Origin: Neoechinorhynchus agilis | Lineage: Eukaryota; Acanthocephala | Reading direction: 5' to 3' | Assembly (NCBI GenBank): GCA_051530055.1 | Contig: CM121342.1 | Location: 11,594,001-11,658,000 of the forward strand | Length of the DNA: 64,000 nucleotides | In this document: positions 50,844 to 61,636 of the stretch, piece by piece | Layout of the letters: each line of letters starts with the position of its first letter | Position numbering within the stretch: the stretch's first letter is position 1 | Program-made: the position numbers and the translations under genes | The notes under the pieces: model-generated | What the model was told of the DNA's origin: nothing | Seen by the model: the letters and a program-made list of their open reading frames with translations, nothing else | The model's database searches: none

Positions 50844-53800
50844 ATGAGAGTAAGTTTTTCTTTATATTATGTTAAAAAAGGATGTTTTATTTAGAAACAC
50901 AAGTACGGAAAAAAACCTATATCGATCTCACAACCGTTCAATGCTGTCAATAAAGTTCATGTAACTTACGATGCCCAAAACAAGTGCCTCAAAGGATTGC
51001 CCAGGGAATGGGAAGAGCAGGTCAATGATTGCCTCAGGTAATGTGAGTGAGGGCGTCGTCGGTTACGGAGTTTGTCTCGCCTACTTGCAAGACTAGTCAT
51101 CAGCCTGAGCTAACTGAGGAAATGAATATCGTCTGGAACGTTCTTCAGACTTTGTGCTCTGTGTGCGGGGTTGGAAGGGTCGTCGGAGACATACTTACCT
51201 TTGAGCTGAAACTAGCAGATAGTTTCTCTTATCGTCCGGTTAAATGTTTTTTTTAGTAAATCAGAGATTAATTGCAACGTCGACACTTTGATAGGAGTTG
51301 CAAAATTCTTAAATAACTCAATGAAAATTGCTCAGAAAGGAGGTGAGACAATTTTTCAGACAAATGGTTTTTATGAAATGAACGAATAGGTCGCCCAAAG
51401 ACAATGAAGATCGACGACGGTACCGGAGGAAATAGTATCTCTGGCTCATTATCGGATGACGAAATTTGTACTGATGAGGAAAGGTATGTGAATGATTCGC
51501 TGTAATTTCAATTGGCATGAATTGTTTTCCGCGAAAAAAAACGCATTGTGGCAAATGCGGAAACATTCCAAAACTGTGTCAGTTTCGTTTCCTTAAAAGA
51601 AGGATTGCTAATCTAAGCATAATTCTAAGAAATGGAGCTAAATCAACTTTTTATTATCAACATGTATATTTAAAAATTCGATGAACCATCGATCTTTGAA
51701 AAAATCTAGTTTTAATTATGTTGAGGCATTAATAGGTTTTAGCCTTTTGAAATTCAGGTTTTGCTGATTGTCAAATGAGGTAATAATTGAAGTAATTAAT
51801 TTCCTGTACGAATCCTCGCGCTTCATTTGACCCGAAATTTTTCTGTCGCTAAAATAACTGTAGTGAATTTAATTTATGCAAAAGTAAAGATTGAAGGTAG
51901 GCGATATTTACATCCATGTTCGTATTGGGCGAACATTTAACAACATTTTTTAAAAGACTTGTTTTTCTTTTGGTCACTTCATTTGGTATGGTGCATTCTT
52001 TTTTAAGAAGATAACGTGACAAATATGAATGCAATCTCGTTTGTAAATATTAATTGCTCGTAGGCACTTTCTTGATTCTGGAAACGAGAACTATCTAACC
52101 GTTTTAATAGAACCTTTCAATGTGTTTTAGAAGACGAAGACGCATAAAAACGGCCATATTCTATCAGAATGCATATTCCGTCATTCCAGTCTTACTCAAA
52201 TCACAGCACTCACTGCCGTCACCTCTTTAGGAACGCAGAACAATCCAAATCAGGCCCGCATGCCGCTGCTGGTAAGTTTTGGTAGCAATAACGCAAAAAT
52301 CCAGACATAATCGAAGAATTGGGATGATGAGTTTTCTTTAATAAGTATATACCGAATCCCACTTTTCTGTTGCAAGAAGTTCTCTAATACTATGATTCAG
52401 ATTAAGATCAATCGTAGGTAGATTTAGTTTTACGGTTATATTTTCTTCTGCTAGATTTAAAAATCATGATTCACAATCACCGCTTCTTTAGGACCAATAA
52501 AATTACAGAACAAATCAATCGTGAAGCATGCCAACAGGAAACAATTGAACATAAATCCCGATAACGATAAACTTGTAAGAAAACATGCTTGTACGCCGTA
52601 CACAGCTCGATCTATGCTTTAGCACTTGAAAGCAGCAGATCAATCTACAAATAATGAACAAATGATCTTAAAATCGTCAAAAGAGAAGCCAAATTTTACA
52701 GCTAATGCTCCTGTACTTAATGATGATACGACACATAATCCAATGGTTCTTCTCATGGGCAATACGTTTTGAAAGAATTTTGCGATAATTTTTGAGGGAC
52801 TGAATAAAATTTGCAGATGTCGAAACCTTGGCCATTCTGTGGATCGGTTTCGACGAGTAATTGATGATCTATCTCTCTTGTTGTTTAGTAGTTCACCATC
52901 AGTACGAATGATATTTTCGGTAATATTGAAAATAGATTGTGTTTAAAAGTTGATTAAGAACGCAAACTACCAAATATTTGCAGAAAATTGAATCTGATTA
53001 GAACAGAGTGGTGAAAAAATTAAAATATATAATTGAGTAGGAAATTGCATTTTCCCCTTAAAGCATGCCATTCGCCAACATAAAGCAAATATGCACATAA
53101 AGCTATTGAAAATTTCATTTAGCTCTTAAGGGTGTTGATACTCTTGGATCCTTATTATTTTAAACAGAAAAGATTTTTTTTGAGACGATGAATCGAATTA
53201 AAAAAACGAGGCGACGCATTTTGCAAAGGTTGGTTTTTATATCTTAGTTTTTGCTGCATAATTTTCTACTTTCAATTAAGTCTTTCCATATTTTTGCGAT
53301 AAGCTCATGCCAACATTGACATATAAGGTCTTTTAACTGTAGTTCTTTTGGAATGTCGGATTTCTATAAATGTGTTAGGATGTAGTAGACCTACTTAACG
53401 TAATTCTATAAAATGATTCTTGAGCCAATGGGTTGATGCGTAGCACCACCTTCTTTGTACCATTGATGAAAGGACCATTGGTATAAGCGAGCCGTAAAAA
53501 AGGTAAAGATGTCATTTGCCGAAGCTGCAGAGCAAATAAGTAAGCTGAATAGGGAATTGAAGAGTTTTGTGATACAATTGGGTTTTAGAAAAAATGTCTG
53601 TTGACCCTGATGCGCTGGAAAATTATGAGCTACATGAGAAAGTCGGCAGTGGAGCGGCTGGCGAAGTTTATTTGGCGACGAATAAAACCACAAAGGAAAA
53701 GGTTGCAATCAAGCAAATAAATCTGGATCGACAAAATCGACGCGAGCTAATAATAAGTGAAATTATGGTGATGAAGGATTCAAGATTTCCGAGTATTGTC

Positions 53801-54546
53801 AATTTCAATGAATGTTTCATGGTTGACAAACATTTGTGGATTGTGATGGAGTACATGGAGGTCGGTATTTCTAAAAATACAGCGATAAAACTATCTGAAT
53901 TCCTTCAGGGTGGACAACTAACGCAAATTGTGGAGAAGACCATCATGACAGAGAATCAGATGGCGACAATTGTTAGGGAATGTTTAGAAGCTCTAAACTT
54001 CCTTCATTCTAAGAATATCATCCATAGAGATGTTAAGAGTGACAATGTTCTCGTTGGGATGGACGGTTCGATTAAGTTGACGGATTTTGGCTTTTGTGCT
54101 CAATTGACAAGCTCTGAATCGAAAAGGACGACGGTCGTAGGAACGCCTTATTGGATGGCCCCGGAGGTAGTAAAAAAGTAAGCTTTTTAAGAGCAAGACA
54201 TTTATGTTTTTATATTTATTTTTATTACAAAAGGGAAAGATACGATCGTAAGGTAGATATTTGGAGTCTAGGAATAATGATCATAGAAATGATCGATGGG
54301 GAGCCACCTTATATTAAAGAACCTCCGATGCGTGCCATGATCTATATTGCGATGCAGGGAAAGCCAGAAATGAGCGTCGAAGGTGCAAAGCGCATCAGTC
54401 CGGAGATGAAGGATTTTGTAGATCGCTGCCTTGTGGTCGAACCTAAGTTGCGTGCCGATACAAAGGAATTGCTTAGACACCCGTGGCTCAAAAATGCGGG
54501 TTCTTTGAGGTTGTTAATACCAAACATCCGAGCTGTTCAAAATTAA
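50844..54546 (+). CDS. p21-activated kinase (PAK/MAX-2-like)
   Basis: A Rho-family effector Ser/Thr kinase. The first exon is only ATG AGA before a GTAAGT donor (50850); the next (50895-51038) gives a CRIB-like motif, ISISQPFNAVNKVHVTYD, and GLPREWEEQVND. A middle exon (~51409-51484) is acidic (MKIDDGTGGNSISGSLSDDE). The kinase domain starts in 53594: glycine loop VGSGAAGEVYLA, VAIKQINLD, WIVMEYMEGGQL (across a 54-nt intron), catalytic loop IIHRDVKSDNVL, LTDFGFCAQ, activation loop KRTTVVGTPYWMAPE, then after an intron at 54180 ERYDRKVDIWSLGIM and GEPPYIKEPPMRAM, ending LIPNIRAVQN. The activation loop is group I-like, the compact N-terminus group II-like. The CRIB lacks its first His (Asn) and its Gly (Thr). 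Other exons between 51.5 and 53.5 kb are uncertain. Confidence 0.85.
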
Positions 54547-55568
54547 TGCAGTGTAGCGTGAATTCTATGGGCACGGTGGAGCGATCGTTCATATGTCCCG
54601 ATGAAACTCGATTTAAATGTATAAATAGCGAGGCGATGGTTTCAATTGCGCAAGCCCATGCCTTCCAACTGTATTAGTAAATTAAAACTTCAATGAATGT
54701 GAAAAAATAGACTAAAACACGATTTCAAACGGATTTCACTCGGTTTTGTCTCGTTCTAGATAAATTCAATAAAAATAGAACAGCAAAATTAACTAAGTTA
54801 ACAATTTGGACGAATCGGACCGCTGCTATTAACGCTACCCTTATCCTCGTTAGTCGATAACAATACTGAAATTGTTAAAAGCTATAACAAAAGTGATTTT
54901 ATATATATATATTCGAAAACACCTAATCTAGATCGAAAATGTACAACGGCGCAATGCGAAGACTATTTAATCCAAAATTCTTAGGAAATCGTGAAACGTT
55001 TAAAAGGTTAAGTTTTTGAGTTAAACACTTAAAACTTTCTTTGGTTTCTTACTACCAATGGAACTAATTACGTTTTCTGCGTTAAGCATTAAGTTCAATT
55101 CTTTATTCATTGCAAAAAACACTCTGGAGATTGCAACGGATGTCTGAGGCTTTTTCCTTATCTTAAATGCTTTTTGCGCCATTTTTCATACAAGGCTTAG
55201 AAAAATAGTTAGTTCCAAGAACTCAAGTTTTGTTTTCTAATATCGAAGTTGATGATGAATTTTAAGGATATTCGCGTTCTCGCTGAAAATGCATGATGCC
55301 GCACTAGATGTCTAAAGCATTTGAGCAGTCTTCAAAAAAAAATTGCATATATATTTCAAATTTACGTTCCTGGATTTTAGATTTTATTTTTAAGTCGAAT
55401 TCAAAAACCATGTTTACTTGTATTCTCGTATCAATGTAATCATGTAAACGTTTCAAAGTCTAACAACATTTTGTGCTCTATTTTGATCGTGATGCGATCG
55501 CTATCTCTTCGAGCTCACTTGAACGACATCGTTTTCATCGTCTCCGTTCGACGTCGAAGAAATTCTCA
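54547..55568. other. no gene seen
   Basis: Intergenic AT-rich DNA with a short (TA)n run near 54901. It should hold the PAK 3' UTR and the promoter of the LicD-family gene. Confidence 0.4.
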
Positions 55569-56767
55569 ATGATCGTTAATTTCATTGCATTCTTATCACT
55601 CGGAAATGCTTACGGTTACAGGTGGTACTACGACCGAGCCAATTACACTCTCTTCCGTTCAAACAAAAGTGTAGATCTTACTAAGCCCAGATTTCAAGCT
55701 GTCAATTGTGACGAAGTTGAATTTGGTCGTAATCGAACTCTTGTAAGACTTATCAAATTTAGTGAATCGAACAAAACGTATCAGGGTTGCACTAAGAAAA
55801 CTAGAGAGTGCAAGAAACATGCACATTTCGACGAAGAACTTAAACTAAGGATAAATACACCTCCTTGCTGTCGGCACAATCTTATTTTAACTTATTACGA
55901 CGTGCTGGATGTTCTTGAAAATTTTAACTTTTCTTACAGTCTTGAAGGCGGCAGTGTATTAGGTGCGTATCGAGACAACGGGCACATTACGATTGGTGAT
56001 TTCTTCATATTTTTATAACGTATGGGAATTGCCCTTAATTTAATCTCTTTTTTATAACTTTGTAATAATTTTCTTTTATAGGATCGGGTTCCGATGACAA
56101 TTGCTGATTTTCTAGCAATTTGCATTACTTTTTATAGCAATCGTTAAACTAAAACCTGTATTTATCTTAAAAGCGTCTCCTGTCTTAAATGAAAGATTTT
56201 CGCTTTTTTCACATTTATTAGTATTTTCGGTCTAGCGAAAAAATATTACAGTGAACGCTGACATTTTGTTCATTCGTGCATTGTCATTGTATTAGCATTT
56301 TAATATTCCCACTTTAATTGATCGTTTGCCTTTATTATCTCAAAGCCAATGAAGAAATCATTTGTATTCCATACGACGACGATATAGATTTTATTGTGAA
56401 CTCAACTGAATACGATCGGTTCATGGCAGAAGCCAAACCAATTCTTGAGCAAGAAAAGAGTCGAAAACTTCAAGATGTAAGAGCAAGAAAGCAAACTCAT
56501 ATTCAAGTCAGCGATAAGAATAAACTGTCAGTTGATATCTTTTGGTTCATCGACAATGGCACTTCAATTGATATTCAGTTCTTTGGGATTAAGTACGATA
56601 AGGAGATGATATTTCCAACCAAACCGATTGTTTTTGAGAACAGGTCGCCACAAGGCCCAACAAAGGTGGTGGAATATTTGGAACGAATATACAAAAACTG
56701 GCAGTATCCTTTGGATTGCAGTATTAGAAAAGGTCATAGTTGCATTGGAAAGCCCATGGCCTTTTGA
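55569..56767 (+). CDS. LicD/fukutin-family phosphotransferase-like protein
   Basis: LicD/fukutin proteins are nucleotidyl-type transferases that add phospho-sugars or phosphocholine to glycans in the Golgi. ATG 55569 gives a short hydrophobic leader (MIVNFIAFLSLGNAYGY), then a Cys-rich lead-in (GCTKKTRECKKHAH; PPCCRHNL), the core YSLEGGSVLGAYRDNGHIT, and after an intron of about 0.3 kb the metal-binding signature CIPYDDDIDFIVNS, VDIFWFIDNG and VFENRSPQGPTKVVEYLERI, with a closing YKNWQYPLDCS. Core residues are intact. Nematodes have many such genes, so which paralogue this is cannot be said. A longer frame from 55473 lacks better support for a start. Confidence 0.75.
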
Positions 56768-57424
56768 TTATCAAATATTATGATTAAGCTGCTCTCTTTA
56801 ATACGATGAACGTCATGTTTCTTGTTCGCGAGCACGAATACTACAAAAACGTGCACTAATCACACGTTTTGAAAAAGATCGATGTCAATATTGCAGTGAG
56901 TGCGAAAGCGTTGTTGAAGGTGTCAATATAAAAGAACACTCCAGGCTAGGTTGAGGGAGAATGTTAAAAAAAGTACTCCCAATGTTTAATCCTTTTTATG
57001 ATTTAATCAGTGAGGACTAAGGTCTGATAAACAATTAAGAGTTAGTCCTGATAATTGAAGGAGCCACAATTAGAGTTAACAAGTTTATATACCTGATTTT
57101 GAGCAACTAAATATCAATCGAGTTTCAACTAATAGTTCGTCTCAGTTTCGGATTCGTTACTCAGTTTAGCAGCTTAAAGCGATTGTACCATATCCAGGTT
57201 ATAGGAACGCCCCGATATCCAATCCTGCTATAGCATGACCAATGACGTATCACCTCACCTTCGGCAGTCTTGAATTGGCACCTCAAACATCTCGTCATTA
57301 CGATTTCCGACAATGCGGACAGTTTGAGAGGTATGTTTGTTATCGATCTACATGAACCGTTTGCAGAAATATATCTCTCATGCCTAGGTCATTTGTTGTA
57401 TTTTGAATCCATCCACATTGTCCT
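56768..57424. other. no gene seen
   Basis: Intergenic; no motif recognised. Confidence 0.4.
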
Positions 57425-58667
57425 CTAGCGCCTTAACTGGAATGTCCGGTTCATAATATCCGGGTCCTCGTCATCCCGGAAGATGTAATGAAGGGCGTCT
57501 AGCTGAGATGTTCGCAATCTCATTGCAACCCGCCAACCCAGTAGGTTTATCGTTGGGCGGATTGGATTTACGATGCGTCTATGTCCACTTCTGTTTTCCC
57601 TGACATCTCCTCCAGCATCTGACATGCCCAGCACTTCAACTTCCGATTCTTGTTCTTCTTCACTGTCCTTTTGAGCTTTACCCTCTTCCACAGCCTCTCG
57701 TTGTAGTGTTGCTCCACTCCATATCGGGGTCACCGCCTGTATGTCCCGATTCGGATCATCGAGCGGGCCTCTTCGATTGCGCGACAACTCTACTTCTCTT
57801 TTAACTCTTTTTAGCAAGAACGCTGGCGCCGGAAACGTCTCATAGTAACTATGAGTCGCTTCATCCGCTCGTCGAAATTGGCCATTCGCATTGGGCTCCC
57901 GAATCTTTAGTCTGCACCGGACACTCCTATAATCCGTGTAATCGCCTAACACCCCGCTGGAAGTTCAATAGGCTCATGGCTTTCCACGAAGTCGATAAAG
58001 TTTCGGTCGTCATGAGAAATCTCACCATGAGAAGAAATTATTTTCTTGAGTCGATACCAATACATAATTGTAGCAAAGTACGCGTGGGTTGACCTTGAGA
58101 TCAATTGACCGCACGCCTTATCCGTCCTGGCCAATATATCATACTCGTTTTCAACCAACTCCATGAAACCAGCCGCATCGGGTGCAAACTCTCTTTCTCC
58201 GAAAACATTATAAAGACCTGGTCTATCGTCAATTACTATATCTTCGTACAAGGCCAGACCCATCGTAGACAGACATTCCGGTGGGTCTAATGCTGGGGTC
58301 TCAAACATCCGACTTCAGGACCCAAAGCAACCCGAAAAGGCATTTCGCGTAGTGGTCCGCGACGCATTTACATATCTATACACTTTACACTGCTTTCAAT
58401 TACGGAAAGTTTTGAAGAAAAAAAGTAAGGTATCCAAATACATTAATAAAGAAAGGGATAATGCGGTACTTAAATTAACCACACTACATCGTATTTCTTG
58501 TATGAAAGCGTTTCGATCATCGGAGTCTCTCTCTGATCAAAGGAGCGATTTGATGGATCCCTCCAGGCACGAGGGCGATTTCTACTGCCACGTTTGTTGC
58601 CAGTTGATCTTCCCCTATTTGCATAGGTTTGGTTGAATCTGTTTTGAGCTCGGAAGTTATAAGACAT
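57425..58667 (-). other. unrecognised coding-like block, possible endogenous virus fossil
   Basis: Three consecutive minus-strand frames form what looks like one old protein. It has an Arg/Asn-rich basic head (NKRGSRNRPRAWRDPSN), a central globular part (HAYFATIMYWYRLKKIISSH; FVESHEPIELPAG; FPAPAFLLKRVKRE), an acidic Glu-rich linker and LRTSQLDALHYIFRDDEDPD near the end. GC content is higher than the flanks and no introns are evident. The layout (basic head, intronless, ELP and PAP segments) recalls capsid proteins of partiti-like RNA viruses, but I cannot confirm that. It looks broken, with about two breaks. The alternative is an unrecognised host gene. Confidence 0.3.
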
Positions 58668-59099
58668 TGCGTCTAGAACATCGAAAAAGGGGTATTCTTA
58701 CATTAAAGAAAACGGATGTGATAATGAAAAGGTTTTTGTTTACCGCCAAATGGGTACATTGGTCTTTTGCGACACAAGGCGAGTAAGGGAAGAGGCTTTT
58801 AGACTTTCATAGTTTCACCCCCCTCCCCCGCTCATCGTCTATTTCGTTATAAAAACATACGTAGTTAAAACATTCGCTACTGATTGTTAAAATATTTTAG
58901 TGGCAAACCGTTGATTTTGCAAGCGTAGATGTAACCTTTAAACATGCTAAATTGACATTGCACACATATTTTCGCCGGTTTTCAACAAAATATTATTATA
59001 CTACGATAATGAGAATAAAGGCAAAGACTAATTTTCAATGCCTTCTAAAACCACACAATGATTTCATTTCCTGATCAGTCTAAAGTGGACCAAACTACG
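58668..59099. other. no gene seen
   Basis: Contains a 40-codon plus-strand frame at 58687 (GYSYIKENGCDNEKVFVYRQ...) that matches nothing recognised, and no papain-type peptidase sequence that would complete the cathepsin gene to its right. Confidence 0.35.
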
Positions 59100-59119
59100 T
59101 TTAGGTAATGTAGAAAAAT

Positions 59120-59440
59120 GAACGTACAGCGTCGGTTAAGTGGTTTAGACCCATCGTAAAAGTTACACCACTCGATGGATCCTGTGCTCGTCTATTGTGA
59201 TCAATAATCGACGCGAATTTCGTTTGAAATATCTGAAATCGCTGAGTGTCCTCCTCGCTTGAGTAATTTTTACCTTTACACGGAAACAAGTCGGATAAAC
59301 CAAATGAACTTTAAAGTGACAATAATACCGTAGGCCGCTTTATACTCGTCCCACATACCATGCGGAACATCATGGGTAGAATACGAGTGATCAGCGACAA
59401 TGCTCTGAAGTTTTGCGTTTAATGCTTCGTGGCCACTCAT
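59120..59440 (-). CDS. cathepsin L propeptide (I29) exons, mature enzyme not found
   Basis: Exon 59440-59329 (MSGHEALNAKLQ...; MWDEYKAAYG) joins in frame to ~59277-59120, giving GKNYSSEEDTQRFQIFQTKF, IIDHNRRAQDPSSG and TFTMGLNHLTDA. This is the ERFNIN-type inhibitor propeptide of cathepsin L (W-x-x-Y-K...Y...E-E...R-F...F...I..HN...F.M.LN.L.D). The donor GCT|gtacgt follows. The expected catalytic domain (QGxCGSCWAF and the His/Asn blocks) is absent from the next 1.7 kb downstream; that stretch holds other material. It is a truncated gene, or a free-standing I29 inhibitor, or its remaining exons lie far away. No signal peptide was found; an exon upstream is likely. Confidence 0.6.
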
Positions 59441-60773
59441 GATCTGAAAATCGAACAAATCGCAGATTTAACAAAAATGCTGAATATGCCGATTAAATGT
59501 AGCAGATTAAAGAAATTACCATTCGCTTTAAAAATGAGCACATAAATCTAAATACCTTACTAAAAAGAAATATGAACACGAGCTCTTTTTCTAGTGACTA
59601 AGATATATCTAAGAAACGTCTTGCAGTGCTCAAGCAATAACCTTTATTCAGATAAAAATTGAGAAATAATTCTAATTAAACAAAAAACACATAAGACGAG
59701 TGGCAGTTTTTATATCTGAGTTACAAGTTCTAAAAATCAATCCGTCTTTACGAATAAAATTAATACATTAAACGTCTTCGACTCGTGAAAATACATGTAT
59801 TTAAGTCTAAACTGTGACGGTCTTTAATTAAAACGTGCAGTCCTACCTACGACAACCGATTAATCCTCTAATCAACTATTGGTTTTAGAGAAGTCTTAAT
59901 TTCATTTAAAAAACCCAAAGAACAATCAAACTTTTGATAGCCGAAACGCCAGCACATTATGACTTTGTGGAGCCTTTCTTTTATTTTCCGGAACAACACA
60001 TCGCTAATTGTGAGACAATCACAAAAACATCACTAAGAAGGTCATCAAGGAATCGAAGCTAGACATTAGACGTAAAATCGAGCCAAGTGATCATAGCAAA
60101 TTTAATTCAATCGTCTGCTAAAATTTAAGAAAATTTCACGTGGTAAAGTTAGGAACGATCAGTGAATGCATTAAAATCAGTGATTCCTGGAGCTGCTATG
60201 GTATTCGGTAATTAATAACCTATAAAAGCTTACTTATATATTCTACGATTTTTTATCAATTAATCTTTAAGTATAGATCAGTGGGCACGGGAAGGTTTTT
60301 TCGGGAGTGCGAGAGATGAACCAAAAAGCTTAAGCTTATACGGTAAAACTAAGAATAAAGTGAAAAAAAATCGAGGATTGCATTCGGTCGAGTGGTAAGA
60401 TATCTTTTTGCCTAAATCTCTCATGAACATCCGAGAGAAGGGATCGCTAAAGACAAAAAAAGAACAATCATTTGGTATGTTTTGTGACCAATACTTACTG
60501 ATTTTTTAGAAAGAATTTATAAAATGACTGATTCGTCTTTAATGATCAATAACGACCAAAATAATAACGTGCTGAAAAAAGGGGCAGCACTTCACAGTTA
60601 TTATAATTAGTAGGCAACGACAGTTTAGTCACAATTAAAACTAATATTGTTTTTTAAATAATAACAAATATTTAATAGGTCGAAAACAACAAAATTCTTT
60701 GTCTCTTAATTCGACAAATTCGATTTGGAAAAGCTAAATTTTAATACACTATCTAAATATAAATATAATTATT
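59441..60773. other. no gene seen
   Basis: AT-rich intergenic DNA; nothing recognised. Confidence 0.4.
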
Positions 60774-61410
60774 CGCCGTCCTCGTCTTCAATTGTCGTCC
60801 GAATGCTTGCAGTGTTGCCTCCCAAAACGGCGATGTTGATACTTTGAACCACGGTTGTAACCTGAAGGCGTGGCTTCAGATCCCTCAGGAGTTGAAGAGC
60901 CTCGCTACCAAGAGATAAGTAGGTCTCAACCCCAAAAGGCACAAACACGTGGGCCCAGGTTAAATCGAGGTATTTCGCCGTTTTCCATCCTTCCGCAGTA
61001 CTCGCTGCACCTCCAGCTTGAATCACCGAGAACTTGAGTTTGCTGGCCGCGAGTTTATCGACACAAGTGGCGTTCCAGAGGAGGCATTTATCCTCCTGCC
61101 ACGGAAATGCGGTCACCCCATCAGGTCTACGCTCGGCGTCCCTACAGAGGTTGGCAGGTTCCAAAATATTGGGGGTATTTACCGCGTAACAAGTGCCCGG
61201 CTCAGCACCATGTTAATTTCGGCATGTCTTGCGAATCTACCGGCTGATTTTCTACAGATGAGACCATGACGTCCCGACGAATCCATATTTGCACCGTAGC
61301 GGCAACGGTGGGGAATGGCACACCGGTAGTCCTAGTCTCATTGAAACTTCGACCCTTACTGCCCCGTCGAAGAGAAGAGTACCCACAGATGCCAGCGGGA
61401 CCGCGTTCAA
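60774..61410 (-). mobile_element. 5'-truncated reverse-transcriptase element copy
   Basis: Nearly identical to 6640-7213 but in the opposite orientation. It begins at GAACGCGG and ends at the same 3' point, after the codons for IEDEDG. It keeps only the C-terminal Cys-knuckle and RRPDGVTAFPWQEDKCLLW blocks. Simple 5' truncation with a shared 3' end is what target-primed reverse transcription leaves, which supports a non-LTR nature. High similarity to the 6.6-kb copy implies recent activity of the family. Confidence 0.75.
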
Positions 61411-61636
61411 ATATTGTTTTACAATAGATTTTTAAAAGAATAAATTTTCTGTTCAAAATCACAGAAAATAGAGAAACTCATCGCGGTGTGGAGACCCATT
61501 TTCAGATTTCAACGGATGTGAGGCACTTAAAAGGTTGGGAAACACTGACGTGTCACGTGAGCTTGCTCATTTGAACAATGAACAATTTTCGACGCCCTAT
61601 GCAGCCTCTGTTTCTCCTAACAAATTGTTTCCATCA

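Noticed and set aside
58687-58810. 40-codon plus-strand frame (KGYSYIKENGCDNEK...) considered as a protease exon
   Set aside because: It carries no papain-family active-site motif and lies on the opposite strand from the cathepsin propeptide.
60361-60430. GTCGAGTGGTAAGAT, resembling a tRNA D-arm
   Set aside because: No T-loop (GGTTCGAA-like) or acceptor pairing within 80 bases.
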